Assembly: GCA_040902585.1 (NCBI GenBank)
Contig: JBBDXA010000041.1
Coordinates: 1 to 46,915 of the forward strand
Direction of reading: 5' to 3'
Length of the DNA: 46,915 nucleotides
Source: JBBDXA01 sp040902585
GTDB lineage: Bacteria; Planctomycetota; Phycisphaerae; Phycisphaerales; Phycisphaeraceae
How positions within the stretch are numbered: the first letter of the stretch is position 1; each line of letters begins with the position of its first letter. Both the position numbers and the translations under genes were made by a program. Positions 7,285 through 17,216 of this stretch are shown here, piece by piece. Below the pieces are notes generated by a model that worked only from the letters and a program-made list of their open reading frames with translations, was not told the DNA's origin and ran no database searches.

Positions 7285-9174
7285 ATGACGTTTGCATTAT
7301 TCGGTATCGACATCATCAACTACGCCGGCTTCTGGCTGCTGCTGCTCATTCCGCCGCTGGTGTTGCTGTACTTTCTCAAGCTCAAGCGGCCGCGGCTGGC
7401 GGTGCCTTCGCTGGTGCTCTGGCAGCAGGTGGTCAACGACAACCGCGTCAACTCGCCGTTCCAAAGGTTCAAGCGAAACATTCTGCTGTTGCTGCAATTG
7501 ATCCTGCTGATTCTCCTGATCATCGCCGCGCTGGAGCCTTACCGGAAGGGTGGCGTGTCTTCATCGGACCGCCTGCCGATCCTGATCGATCGCTCCGCGA
7601 GCATGGGCGCGAAGGATGACAAAGGCGTCTCGCGGCTGGAGATCGCCAAGCGCGAAGCCCGCGACCTGATCAACAGCCTGGCGGTGGATGAAGAGGTCGC
7701 CATCATCGCCTTCGGTAAGACCGCGCAGCAGGTGCAGGATTTCACCAGCAACAAACGATTGCTGCTGGATGCGGTCGATGCCATCGAGATTGAAGATGTG
7801 CCCAGCGATCTTTCCGACGGCATGCGCCTGGCGGATGCCATGTGGCGAACGGAGCGGTTCGACCGGGCCCTGCTCATTTCCGATGGCAACTTCCCCGAGC
7901 AGATCGATTTCGAGCTGCCGTTCAAGCTGGACTACCAGCAGCTTGCGCCGGCGGGGGTGAACATGGGCATCACCGCGCTCAACGCCCGCCGGGGCAGCGA
8001 AGGGGCGTGGTCCATCTTCATCAACGTCAGCGCCAGCAAGGACAACACCGGCAGCGCGGAACTGGAACTGATTCAGGATGGCGAGTCGCGCGCGACGCAG
8101 GTGCTCTCGCCCGGCCCCGGTCAGGGTCAGCGCGTGAGCTTCTCCATCGGCGCGAGCAAGGCCACGAGCCTTGAGCTGCGCCTGAAAGTCAACGGCTTCG
8201 ACGCTTTGGAGAGCGACAACGTCGCCTATCTGGAACTCTCGCCACAGAGGCCAGCCTGGGTCTGGGTCTCGCCTTCCTTGCAGACGTATCGCGGCGCGAT
8301 CGATGTGAATCCGGATGTGCGCCTGTTTCCGCAGGCGGGTTCGACGGATGCGGGCAGGGACTATGACCTGATCATCACGGACAATCCTGATGAGCCCAAG
8401 GGCGTGACCGCACCGGTGTCGCTGCACGTGGGCTATGTGCCCAAGGATCTGGAGGATCTCATTCAGCTCAAGCCTGAGCCGACGACGGTGATCTCCTGGC
8501 ATCGCACGAATCCCTTGTTGGAGCATGTCGAGTTGACGGACCTGGTGATTCTCGATCAGGCGGTCACCGCGCAGGGACTGAAGGAAGGTGATCTGGAGAA
8601 TCGGCGATACGAAGTGATCGCGTACGGCAAACATGGGCCGCTCGCGCTGCACAAGCGCGAAGGGCAGAAGCAGTCGTTTTATCTTTTGTTTCACACCGAT
8701 CGTTCGACCATGCCATACCGCGTGGGTTTTCCGATCATGGTCTCCAATACGGTGCGTGAAGCAATGCTCGCGGCCGGCCTGCTGGAAGTGGCGGGGGATC
8801 GCACGGGTGTGCTCCCGGCTTTGTCGCTGACGCCGGCGCAGGCGTATCGCGTGCGCGGGCCGGCTGGCTTTGATCGTACTGAAAAGGCGGACACCGCAGG
8901 CACGTTGTCAGGCGTGCCCGCGCCTCGCGTCGGGCAGTACACGTTGAGCAAGGGCGATGGCGAAGCGAAGCTCGGTGTCAGCCTGTTGCAGCCTACGGAG
9001 ACACTGCTGGATACCGTCAGGCAGATTCAGTTCAGCGAGATGTCGGTGACGGCAACGGCAAACGTGCCCGAAACACCCAAGCAATTGTGGTGGCTCTTTG
9101 CCTTGATGGCGATGGCGTTTCTGCTGATCGAGTGGTGGTTCTTCCAGCGCAGGCCGGGCGGGTTTTCAAAGTGA
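7285..9174 (+). CDS. BatA-like VWA membrane protein
   Basis: 629 residues. The N-terminus has the BatA signature: a membrane helix (FWLLLLIPPLVLLYFLKLKRPR), then LAVPSLVLWQQVV and a second helix (ILLLLQLILLILLIIAALEPYR). This is followed by a VWA domain with an intact MIDAS (LPILIDRSASM). The middle is an Ig-like region, and a C-terminal transmembrane helix (LWWLFALMAMAFLLIEWWFF) closes the protein, with the bulk outside the cytoplasm. It lies downstream of DUF58 and 34 bp upstream of the next membrane gene. Such proteins are thought to be MoxR clients or co-factors in envelope processes; the function here is unknown. Confidence 0.9.
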   Translation: MTFALFGIDIINYAGFWLLLLIPPLVLLYFLKLKRPRLAVPSLVLWQQVVNDNRVNSPFQRFKRNILLLLQLILLILLIIAALEPYRKGGVSSSDRLPILIDRSASMGAKDDKGVSRLEIAKREARDLINSLAVDEEVAIIAFGKTAQQVQDFTSNKRLLLDAVDAIEIEDVPSDLSDGMRLADAMWRTERFDRALLISDGNFPEQIDFELPFKLDYQQLAPAGVNMGITALNARRGSEGAWSIFINVSASKDNTGSAELELIQDGESRATQVLSPGPGQGQRVSFSIGASKATSLELRLKVNGFDALESDNVAYLELSPQRPAWVWVSPSLQTYRGAIDVNPDVRLFPQAGSTDAGRDYDLIITDNPDEPKGVTAPVSLHVGYVPKDLEDLIQLKPEPTTVISWHRTNPLLEHVELTDLVILDQAVTAQGLKEGDLENRRYEVIAYGKHGPLALHKREGQKQSFYLLFHTDRSTMPYRVGFPIMVSNTVREAMLAAGLLEVAGDRTGVLPALSLTPAQAYRVRGPAGFDRTEKADTAGTLSGVPAPRVGQYTLSKGDGEAKLGVSLLQPTETLLDTVRQIQFSEMSVTATANVPETPKQLWWLFALMAMAFLLIEWWFFQRRPGGFSK

Positions 9175-9208
9175 ACGGGCAGATGCGTTTGCGCACTTGA
9201 ATGTCAAC

Positions 9209-11365
9209 ATGAACACGCGGACGATTCAACACGGGTCAGACTACCGGCCAGGTCTCATTTTCTGGGCCGTCTTTATCTTTATCGCCTTCGCCGCACCCGC
9301 CTTCGCGGAGGACAAGCTCACCGCGCAGGTCGCCAACATCGGCTTCCGCGGGCGCACAGCCTCGCCTGCGATGGTGGACATCACGCTCGACTACACCGGC
9401 TCAGCCGTGCTCACGGGTCAACTGCATCTGATAGTCGTCGGGCTGGATGTGCTGGCGGATCTGGTCACAGGTGATATCGCGCTGGTCGGTAAGCGGCAGG
9501 TCCGCGTGATGCTCCCGCCGATTCCACCGGTTGTCGGCCAGAACATGATCGACCTGGAACTCGCGTTCAAGTCTGACGGGCAGGTGCTGGATCTGGGCAA
9601 GCATTCGCTCTCGATCCCCGAACTGGCGGAGCGGAGTTTTGTGGTTGCCGTGTGCGATCCGCTGTCCACTTCGATCGATCGCCGCTTCGGCCCGATTGCG
9701 ACGTCTCTGGCGCTGGAGCTGTATCGTCCGGAGAACACGAAGCCCGGCCAGCTTCGCACGCTGCCTGCGATGATCGACCCGACCCGCATGCCCACGCAGC
9801 CGCTGGGCTACTGCGGGTATGACATCGTGCTGCTCACGCCCGAAAGTCTGCCCCGGCTGGATGCGGCGCAGCTCGATGCGATCCTCGCCTGGACACAGGC
9901 CGGCGGCAGCACCCTGGTCATCACCGGTTCCGGCGCGGCCTTCGAGGATAAGCATCTGGATTTTCTCAGCGCTTTGTTTTTACCCGGCAGGCAGTCGCGG
10001 GCGGTGCGCCTGTCGCCGCAGGGCAAGCTTGTGTTTGACGACGGCCGATCGCCGCCGGCGATGGTCCTGGCGCGGCCGGAGCTTGGCAGAGCGGTGATCG
10101 TGTTTGGTGATGATGTACCGCAGGAAGTGTGGGATAAAGACAAATGGCGTCAGGCGGTGGCGCACCTCTGGAAGATGCGTGCCGATGCGACGAAGCAGAT
10201 GATCAACGCATCGACCTGGGGCTGGCGCCGCGCGAAGGATGCGGGGCAGGCGAGCGTGGGCAACACTCCCGGCGAATCGAAACTGTTGAATAAGAGTCCT
10301 GTAGAGGGTCGCCGGTACGCTTCCGATCTTTACGAGGAAGTCGAGTCGAATCCGCTTCAGGCACACGCGGCCTTCGACGTCTCTTCGATCACCGAGATGC
10401 TCATGCCCGAGGATGTGCGGGTCATGCCGTTCGGCCTGGTCGTGCTGATGCTATTTGCGTTCGTCGTGTTCATCGGTCCCGTCGATTACTTCGTACTCGG
10501 CTGGATGAAGCGGAGGAGGCTGACGTGGATTTCCTTCCCACTGACGGCGGTGCTGTTTACGTGGATCACGGTGCAGATGGCCAATCATTACATGGGCCAG
10601 ACCGGCAAAGGCAAGGCGATTGAGGTGATCGATGTCGGTACGCGGGGGCAGGTGCTGCGCACGACGATGATCGATCTTCAGTTCTCGCCGCGGGAGTATA
10701 CGCTGGAGCGCGAGTTGAACGGCGAGCTTCTGGTTCCCGTCGATGCGGGGCGCCGGCGGGGCTACGGCCGGCGTTACTACGACGAGGATCGCTCGTCCGG
10801 TTTGCCGCCGGTGTACGTCGGCTCGATGCCGGGCAAGCACGCGGTGATCACAGTCGTGCGGCAGTGGTCGCCGCGGATGTTTCGCATCAGTTCGATCGGG
10901 GGCGATGAGCCGGCGATGAAGTTTGACTGGGCCGGGGCGCACGATGCGGTCTGGCAGCGGCAGCCTGATCCGCAGGCGATTCGAACCGCGCTGCTGGCGG
11001 ACATCCGCGCGAATGCGAAGGTGATCGTGTACGGCGGCGCTGGCGCGATCGCTGCGGATACGGACATCGATGCGATGATTTCGTCCGCTGGTCGCTACGA
11101 CAACGGGTACGGCGCGCCTCGACTGTACGAGCCTAAAAGCGGACCTCCGAGACTGGATGTGGCCGGGTTGGAGAAGTTTGCGGGGATGGATAGTCGCGGC
11201 CTCTTTCAATATGTATCGCAGATCTCGCCCACCGGCAGCGACAACTTCGAAGACCTTTCCATGTACGACGCGGAAGACGAAAAGTGCCGGCTCGTGCTGC
11301 TCCTCTTGCGTGACGGCAACCAGATCACTCTCTACCGCCGGCTCTACCGGTCCCAAGGCGACTGA
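9209..11365 (+). CDS. Secreted/membrane protein of the BatA cluster, GATase-like fold
   Basis: About 718 residues from ATG 9209; a TTG four codons upstream is a weaker start. A signal peptide or anchor (FWAVFIFIAFAAPAFA) is followed by an Ig-like region. A Rossmann-like, class-I-amidotransferase-like stretch comes next (GYDIVLLTPESLPRL, AWTQAGGSTLVITGSGA), lacking an obvious catalytic Cys. Two transmembrane helices lie at about residues 405-460 (FGLVVLMLFAFVVFIGPVDYFVLGW, FPLTAVLFTWITVQ), followed by a Tyr/Arg-rich C-terminal domain. Genes like this commonly follow BatA-like genes in planctomycetes. The stop lies 3 bp before the ABC ATPase start, so the two are probably co-translated. Not identified beyond this. 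Confidence 0.8.
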   Translation: MNTRTIQHGSDYRPGLIFWAVFIFIAFAAPAFAEDKLTAQVANIGFRGRTASPAMVDITLDYTGSAVLTGQLHLIVVGLDVLADLVTGDIALVGKRQVRVMLPPIPPVVGQNMIDLELAFKSDGQVLDLGKHSLSIPELAERSFVVAVCDPLSTSIDRRFGPIATSLALELYRPENTKPGQLRTLPAMIDPTRMPTQPLGYCGYDIVLLTPESLPRLDAAQLDAILAWTQAGGSTLVITGSGAAFEDKHLDFLSALFLPGRQSRAVRLSPQGKLVFDDGRSPPAMVLARPELGRAVIVFGDDVPQEVWDKDKWRQAVAHLWKMRADATKQMINASTWGWRRAKDAGQASVGNTPGESKLLNKSPVEGRRYASDLYEEVESNPLQAHAAFDVSSITEMLMPEDVRVMPFGLVVLMLFAFVVFIGPVDYFVLGWMKRRRLTWISFPLTAVLFTWITVQMANHYMGQTGKGKAIEVIDVGTRGQVLRTTMIDLQFSPREYTLERELNGELLVPVDAGRRRGYGRRYYDEDRSSGLPPVYVGSMPGKHAVITVVRQWSPRMFRISSIGGDEPAMKFDWAGAHDAVWQRQPDPQAIRTALLADIRANAKVIVYGGAGAIAADTDIDAMISSAGRYDNGYGAPRLYEPKSGPPRLDVAGLEKFAGMDSRGLFQYVSQISPTGSDNFEDLSMYDAEDEKCRLVLLLLRDGNQITLYRRLYRSQGD

Positions 11366-11368
11366 CTC

Positions 11369-12301
11369 ATGTCCTACATTCGCATCGACAATCTCTGGGT
11401 GCGTTACGGCAAACTGGTGGCCGTGCATGGCATCTCCTTCGAGATTCCCAAGGGCGAAGTCTTCGGCTTCATCGGTCCCAACGGCGCGGGCAAGTCGTCC
11501 ACCATGAAAGTCCTCGCCACGCTTATGTCGCCTACCAGCGGGGCGGCTTACATCGACGGCATCAACGTCGCCAAGCATCCGTTCACCATTCGCAAACGCA
11601 TCGGCTATGTGCCTGATTTCTTCGGTGTCTACGAGGATCTCTCCGTCAATGAGTACCTGCACTTTTTCGCCGCCGCCTACCGCATTCCCCGCGCCCGCAG
11701 ACAGCGCATCGTCGATGATGTCCTCGCGCTCACGGACCTGACGCAGAAGCATGACTCGCAGGTCGATGCTCTTTCCCGCGGCATGAAGCAGCGGCTGGGC
11801 CTGGCGCGCGTGCTCATGCACGAGCCGGATGTGCTGCTGCTGGATGAACCGGCCAGCGGACTGGACCCGCGCGCCCGCATCGAGATGCGCGAGCTGCTCA
11901 AAGAGCTGCGCAACATGGGCAAGACGATCATCATCTCCAGCCACATCCTGCACGAACTCTCGCAGTTCTCCACGCGCATCGGCATCATCGAACAGGGCAA
12001 GCTCATCGCCGAGGGCTCGCTCAACGAAATTTACGCCCAACTCGGCCTGCGGCGAATCATTCACGTGCAGGTCGCAGTCGTGCATGATGCCCTGGTGCAA
12101 CAGATCGAACAGATTCCCGGTGTCGCCTCGGTGGAAAGGCAGACCGATCGCCTGGCGATTCGCCTGGATGAGAGCGCTCTGCCTGTGGAAGAACTGCTCG
12201 AACGGCTGGTCGAGATGGGCGCGAAGGTGCGCATGTTCCAGCCGGAGGTGATGGACATGGAGACAGCATTCATGAAGCTGACGGAAGGGAAGACGGCATA
12301 G
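11369..12301 (+). CDS. ABC transporter ATP-binding protein (ABC-2 type)
   Basis: 310 residues. It shows Walker A (GPNGAGKSSTM), the Q-loop region, an ABC signature variant (LSRGMKQRLGLARVLMHEP), Walker B plus D-loop (VLLLDEPASGLDP) and the H-loop His (IIISSHILHEL). A C-terminal regulatory extension of about 80 residues follows. This is the layout of NatA/CcmA-like ATPases for ABC-2 exporters. It starts 3 bp after the preceding stop. Its likely permease is encoded at 14173-16164, with a PhoD-type gene lying between. Confidence 0.95.
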   Translation: MSYIRIDNLWVRYGKLVAVHGISFEIPKGEVFGFIGPNGAGKSSTMKVLATLMSPTSGAAYIDGINVAKHPFTIRKRIGYVPDFFGVYEDLSVNEYLHFFAAAYRIPRARRQRIVDDVLALTDLTQKHDSQVDALSRGMKQRLGLARVLMHEPDVLLLDEPASGLDPRARIEMRELLKELRNMGKTIIISSHILHELSQFSTRIGIIEQGKLIAEGSLNEIYAQLGLRRIIHVQVAVVHDALVQQIEQIPGVASVERQTDRLAIRLDESALPVEELLERLVEMGAKVRMFQPEVMDMETAFMKLTEGKTA

Positions 12302-12385
12302 ACCAATCGCGGTTAGCGGCGCGGCCGAGTCCGCAAGGCCCGCCTGCGGACGCCTGATGCCTTCGTTTTACCCAAAGAGGTTCAA

Positions 12386-13966
12386 ATGAACAGACACACA
12401 AAATCCCTCGCCACCGCACTGCTCACCAGCCGCCGGGAGTTCATCCTCGCCGGCGCATCGCTCGCCGTGCTGCCGCTGCTCGGCTCCATCGCACAGGGCC
12501 AGGTGAAGAAGAATCCCTCATTCAAGTCCGATCCATTCCAGTCCGGCATCGCTTCCGGCGATCCTTCGCCCGACGGCATGGTGCTCTGGACCCGGCTCGT
12601 GCCCAAGCCACTCGAAGGGGATGGCGGCATGGAGAAGGAGACCATCGAAGTCACGTGGGAAGTCGCGGCGGATGATGCGATGAAGAAGATCGTACAGAGG
12701 GGCACCGCGCTGGCGACGCCGCAGCTCGGCCATTCGGTTCACGTCGAAATGAAAGGCCTCGAAGCGGATCGCTGGTACTGGTATCGCTTCACGGCCGGCG
12801 ATGCGCAGAGCACCGTTGGCCGCACCCGCACGACGCCTGCTCATGATGCTTCGCCCGACAAGCTTCGCTTCGCCATCGCCTCCTGTCAGCATTTTGAGGC
12901 GGGGTTCTACACCGCCTACGACCACATGACGCGCGAAGACCTGGACATGGTCGTGTTCCTGGGTGATTACATCTACGAAGGCGGAGGCTCCAACGGCAAG
13001 GCCCGCAAACATCACGGCAAGGAACTCGCGTCGCTGGAAGACTACCGCACGCGCTACGCCCAGTACCGCACCGCGGAGAACCTGCGTGCCGCTCACGCCC
13101 GCTGTCCCTGGCTGGTGACCTGGGATGATCACGAAGTGGACAACAACTATGCCGGTGATATTTCCGAGCAGAGCGATGTGTCGCCGCAGGCGCTCCTCCT
13201 TCGCCGCGCCGCTGCGTATCAGGCGTATTACGAAAGCATGCCGCTGCGAGCGCAGTGCGTGCCCAAAGGGCCGGACATGCAGCTTTACCGGCGCGTTCAA
13301 TACGGACAACTCGCTCAGTTCGAAATGCTGGACACCCGGCAGTATCGAACCGATCAGCCCAACGGCGATCGTCTCAAACCGCTCAAAGGTGATGTGTTCA
13401 GTCCCAAAGGTACGCTGCTGGGCGACAAGCAGGAGCGCTGGCTCTTTGAAGGGCTGGGCAAGTCGGAGTCGAAGTGGAACATTCTCGGCCAGCAGGTGAT
13501 GATGGGGCGGGTCGATCGCGTGGCGGGTGAAGACGCGGGATACAGCATGGATCAATGGTCCGGCTACGACGTCGCCCGCAAACGTCTGCTCTCGTTCCTT
13601 GCCTCGCGCAGCGTGCCCAACCCCGTCGTCCTTACCGGTGATATTCACACCAACTGGGTCAACGATCTGAAGGTGGACTTCGACCGCGAGAAGGATCCGG
13701 TCGTCGCCACCGAGTTTGTCGGCACTTCGATCAGCTCCAGCGGCAACGGTATCGACAAGCCGAAGAACCACGATGCCCTTCTGGCGGAGAATCCGTTTGT
13801 CCGCTTCCATAACGCTCAGCGAGGGTACATCAGTTGTACGGTGACGCCGAAGGACTGGCGCAGTGATTACCAGGTGGTGGAGTACGTGGATCGTCCCGGC
13901 TCACCGCAGAAGACGCGCGCGTCGTTTGTGGTTGAAAGCGGGAAGGCCGGGGCGCAGAAAGCGTGA
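12386..13966 (+). CDS. phoD: PhoD-family alkaline phosphatase/phosphodiesterase, Tat-exported
   Basis: 526 residues. A twin-arginine signal (SRREFILAGASLAVLPLLG) directs folded export. An N-terminal PhoD fibronectin-like domain follows (FQSGIASGDPSPDGMVLWTRL). The catalytic domain carries the metal-binding blocks ASCQHFEAG, FLGDYIYEGG, WDDHEVDNNYAGD and VLTGDIHTNW. PhoD enzymes hydrolyse phosphate mono- and diesters using Ca/Fe. A ribosome binding site (AAGAGG) precedes the ATG. The gene separates an ABC ATPase from its permease, so it looks like an insertion into the cluster. The symbol denotes the family. Confidence 0.92.
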   Translation: MNRHTKSLATALLTSRREFILAGASLAVLPLLGSIAQGQVKKNPSFKSDPFQSGIASGDPSPDGMVLWTRLVPKPLEGDGGMEKETIEVTWEVAADDAMKKIVQRGTALATPQLGHSVHVEMKGLEADRWYWYRFTAGDAQSTVGRTRTTPAHDASPDKLRFAIASCQHFEAGFYTAYDHMTREDLDMVVFLGDYIYEGGGSNGKARKHHGKELASLEDYRTRYAQYRTAENLRAAHARCPWLVTWDDHEVDNNYAGDISEQSDVSPQALLLRRAAAYQAYYESMPLRAQCVPKGPDMQLYRRVQYGQLAQFEMLDTRQYRTDQPNGDRLKPLKGDVFSPKGTLLGDKQERWLFEGLGKSESKWNILGQQVMMGRVDRVAGEDAGYSMDQWSGYDVARKRLLSFLASRSVPNPVVLTGDIHTNWVNDLKVDFDREKDPVVATEFVGTSISSSGNGIDKPKNHDALLAENPFVRFHNAQRGYISCTVTPKDWRSDYQVVEYVDRPGSPQKTRASFVVESGKAGAQKA

Positions 13967-14112
13967 TGGGGTTTGTGATGAGATGTCGTTTCTGATCGGG
14001 TATCGAGACTTGGCGAGGAGACCGTGCCGAATAGCCCCAGACGCAAGGTGGTCCGCACGGGTCTTCGTCGCAAAGCCTCCTCGACCCGTGGCACCCAAAG
14101 TCGCATCGCTTC

Positions 14113-14167
14113 TGATTCCTGCCTCCTGCCTCCTGCCCCTGACCCCTGACCCTTGACCCCTGACTCC
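14113..14167 (+). repeat. Heptanucleotide tandem repeat before ABC permease
   Basis: Eight consecutive units of the form TGNCYCC (TGATTCC, TGCCTCC twice, a 6-nt TGCCCC, TGACCCC, TGACCCT, TGACCCC, TGACTCC), ending 5 bp before the ATG at 14173. No purine-rich ribosome binding site is visible. It shows the same 7-nt periodicity, with a different unit sequence, as the arrays at 4198 and 28681. Confidence 0.72.
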
Positions 14168-14172
14168 CGCCG

Positions 14173-16164
14173 ATGTCCAGACTCAAGTCCATCCTCGCCA
14201 TCATCCGCTCGCGCCTGGGCCTTCCCTTGCTGGCCAAGGAGCTGATCGAGCAGGCCAACCGCAAGCGCACTTACGTCCTGCGTACGGTCTACGCGGTGCT
14301 GCTTTTCTTTTTCAGTACTCTGTTCCTTTACAATATCTTCGAAAGCTATCAGCGTTACGGCGGGAGTCCCTTCGCCATTCTCGGCAGCGGACGGGAGATG
14401 TTCCTCGTTCTCGTCAGCTTTCAGTTCACCGGCCTGTATCTCTTCCTGCCCGCGATGGTCTGCGGCGTCATCACCTACGAAAAGGAGCGACAGTCGCTGC
14501 CGCTCCTGATGATCACCGACCTGCGCCCGTGGGAGATCATCATCCAGAAGCTCGCCGGCCGGCTCATTCCGATGGTCACGTTCCTGCTGCTCTCGCTGCC
14601 GTTGATGGCGGTGGCGTATTCCTTCGGCGGCGTGACTTCCAATCGGGTGAGCATCACCATTCTCCTGCTCGCGCTTTCGCTGCTCCAGGTCGGCGGCATG
14701 GCGATCATGTGCTCAGCCTACGCCCGCTCCACGGCCGCAGCCTTCCTGATGACGTTCGTTTTACTCCTCGCTCTCTATCTCGGGCCGGCGCTTCTGGCCT
14801 TGCTGCTGATGCGCGAGAGAGACATCGATCCTTACGTGGTCTTTTCGATGTGCCCCCTCTTTCACCTGGGCGAAGGCATCGACTTCAACCGCGGCTTTAA
14901 TGACATCCTGGTGCGAACCATTCCGGTGATGGTCACCATTCCCGTGCTGCTGCTTCTGGCGCGCGTGTTTCTTACGACGCGCGCCAACGTTCCGCCGCGC
15001 AACTCCTGGCTCGCGTTCTTTGGGTTCATCGACCGGATGATCGACAAATTCAAAGGAGGCACCGGAGAGCATCGCCCGCAGAAGGAGCAGACCACGCTGC
15101 CGGCGTACGACCCGATCGCATGGCGTGAGACGGCAAAGAAGGGCCTGGGCAAGCCGCGCTATTTGATGTACATGCTGGTGCTGTTTGAAGTGCCCGTCGT
15201 CCTGCTGGTGCTGGGCATCATCGGCAGCCGGAACCGTGGATATTACGGAAGGAACTCGGAGGAACTCTTCGCTCTGCTCGGGTTTCTCTGGCCGCTCACC
15301 GCGCTGTTCTTCTGCGTGGCGGCGGCGAACCTGTTCGTCACCGAGCGCGCCCGCCAGACGCTCGATCTGCTCCTGACCACGCCCCTGACCAGCTCGCAGA
15401 TTCTCTGGCAGAAGATGGCGGGCCTGCGCCGCCTGATGTGGGTCATGCTCGTGCCCTTCGCCACGATCTACTTTGCACAGGTGTGGGTCGCCACGCGCCC
15501 CGTTTCCGATGACATGAACTGGGGCCGCAAGGCCCAGACCGGCGTCTACCTGGTCAGCTCGTTCCTCACGTATCTGATCTACATTCCGATGATCTCCTGG
15601 CTGGCGGTCCTCGTGAGCATGCGCACGAAATCGCAGACGCGGGCGATCATGACTTCCGTCGGCGTGCTCGTGGGCTGGTGCCTGGTGCCGGCGATTCTGA
15701 TCGTGCTTCTGGATGAACTGTTTCGCTGGCGCATCATGAGGCAGGGGCCGATCCCGATGCTGATCGCCTCGCCGATGTCGATTGTTCCGTATACCGAGTT
15801 CAACGATCTGGACGATCGTGGTACGAATCCGTGGGCATCCGTCATCGTGAATTCCCTGTGGTACGGGGGGATCCTGGTGGTGATGCGGGTGGCGTGTTAT
15901 TACAACGCCGACCGTTGGCTGGGGCGGGTTAAAGGGGAAGATTTCGATAGCCAGACGTTTGTCGCGGTTGAGCGTTCAGCGGAGGCATTGGGTGAGATGG
16001 CGGGGAAAAGGGCGGGAAATGCTGACATTGCCCTTGATCCATCCGTCCCGTTGACGCACAATGGTGATGGCGGGGAAGTTGCACTTGACTGGGTGGACGC
16101 ACCGCCATCGCCGCGATTGGAAACGCCGCCGCTTCTCCCGCCCGGAAAGGATCCCCCGCAGTGA
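14173..16164 (+). CDS. ABC-2 type permease, internally duplicated
   Basis: 663 residues with about 12 hydrophobic segments. Two homologous halves are marked by matching motifs: TYEKERQSLPLLMITDLRPWEIIIQK near residue 105 and TERARQTLDLLLTTPLTSSQILWQK near 395. This motif follows the second helix in ABC-2 permeases, so one polypeptide holds both membrane halves. A soluble Pro/Asp-rich tail of about 70 residues ends the protein. It is the probable partner of the ATPase at 11369-12301. The stop overlaps the start of the ankyrin lipoprotein gene (GTGA, 16161-16164). The substrate is unknown. Confidence 0.9.
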   Translation: MSRLKSILAIIRSRLGLPLLAKELIEQANRKRTYVLRTVYAVLLFFFSTLFLYNIFESYQRYGGSPFAILGSGREMFLVLVSFQFTGLYLFLPAMVCGVITYEKERQSLPLLMITDLRPWEIIIQKLAGRLIPMVTFLLLSLPLMAVAYSFGGVTSNRVSITILLLALSLLQVGGMAIMCSAYARSTAAAFLMTFVLLLALYLGPALLALLLMRERDIDPYVVFSMCPLFHLGEGIDFNRGFNDILVRTIPVMVTIPVLLLLARVFLTTRANVPPRNSWLAFFGFIDRMIDKFKGGTGEHRPQKEQTTLPAYDPIAWRETAKKGLGKPRYLMYMLVLFEVPVVLLVLGIIGSRNRGYYGRNSEELFALLGFLWPLTALFFCVAAANLFVTERARQTLDLLLTTPLTSSQILWQKMAGLRRLMWVMLVPFATIYFAQVWVATRPVSDDMNWGRKAQTGVYLVSSFLTYLIYIPMISWLAVLVSMRTKSQTRAIMTSVGVLVGWCLVPAILIVLLDELFRWRIMRQGPIPMLIASPMSIVPYTEFNDLDDRGTNPWASVIVNSLWYGGILVVMRVACYYNADRWLGRVKGEDFDSQTFVAVERSAEALGEMAGKRAGNADIALDPSVPLTHNGDGGEVALDWVDAPPSPRLETPPLLPPGKDPPQ

Positions 16165-16964
16165 CGTATCGGATGGCAAGCATCTCGCCGCGCCGCGGAC
16201 AGGTTTGCTCTGCCGGCGCTGTGACGGCGCTGATGTTATTCGCGCTCGTGGCGACAGGCTGCGACAACAGCAACGTCACCGGTCGGCCTTTGCCCACGGA
16301 CGGCCCGGTCACACTGAACGATGCGATCCGCGCGGGCGATGCCGAAGGGGTGAAACTCAAACTTGCGGGCAGCGCTGAACCGCTCGATCTCAAAGGCAAA
16401 GACGGCCCGATCATTCTCGCGCAGGCGATCGAAGCGGATCAGGCCGCGGTGGTGAAGCTGCTCATTAAAGAGGGCGCGTCTCCCGAAGGCAAGGATGAAA
16501 AGGGCAGGCCGCTGCTCTTCAAGGCCGCGATGACGAGCGGCGCGATGGTACGGGTGCTTCTGGAATCAGGTGTGCCGATGGACACGCGCGACAACATCGG
16601 ACAGACGGCACTGCATATTGCCGTCGGCGCGAGCAGGACGGATGCGATCGACGCACTGCTGGCGGCAGGTCTGGATGTGAACTCTCCCGATCGCTCCGGC
16701 CTGACCGCGCTGCACTCGGGCATCAACGCTGAGGTCGCCGCGCTCGACACGCTTCTCAAACACGGCGCATCGGTGAACACGACGGACGTGCGCGGCTCCA
16801 CGCCCCTGCACAAGGCCGCCGCCGCCGGCAACGCCAAGGCCATCGCCTGGCTGCTCGAGCACGGCGCGAAAGTGAACACCAGGAACACCAACGGCCACAC
16901 GCCTCTCTACCTCGCCCGGTCGGAGGTCAGCGAACTGCTCAAGAAGCACGGCGCGAAGGAGTGA
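16161..16964 (+). CDS. Ankyrin-repeat lipoprotein
   Basis: 267 residues with a GTG start overlapping the permease stop by 4 nt, so translation is probably coupled. A signal peptide ends in a lipobox (ALVATGC, Cys about 34). It is followed by five or six ankyrin repeats from about residue 50, for example GQTALHIAVGASRTDAIDALLAAGLDVN and GSTPLHKAAAAGNAKAIAWLLEHGAKVN. Ankyrin repeats mediate protein binding. Because of the overlap, the protein may be an accessory of the ABC-2 exporter or of the VWA complex. Confidence 0.88.
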   Translation: MTYRMASISPRRGQVCSAGAVTALMLFALVATGCDNSNVTGRPLPTDGPVTLNDAIRAGDAEGVKLKLAGSAEPLDLKGKDGPIILAQAIEADQAAVVKLLIKEGASPEGKDEKGRPLLFKAAMTSGAMVRVLLESGVPMDTRDNIGQTALHIAVGASRTDAIDALLAAGLDVNSPDRSGLTALHSGINAEVAALDTLLKHGASVNTTDVRGSTPLHKAAAAGNAKAIAWLLEHGAKVNTRNTNGHTPLYLARSEVSELLKKHGAKE

Positions 16965-17216
16965 ACCACATGCGAGTGAGGCTCAGGCGGGATTCTTGCC
17001 AGACTTGGAAGCCTCAAGGCGTGCCACCCCGCGATCGGAGATAGGAGTCGTAAATGTTTGTAAATACTGAAAATAGGAGATTTTTCTCGCAAATCGTGCA
17101 GCATCTGAAACATTTGATCGTATGTGCGCGTACTATTGGGTAGAGCGGCTGCGTTCGTTCGCAGGGGCGTGACGGGCCGCCACATCGGGCAGCCTTTGGT
17201 TTTGAAAGGATCCGCC

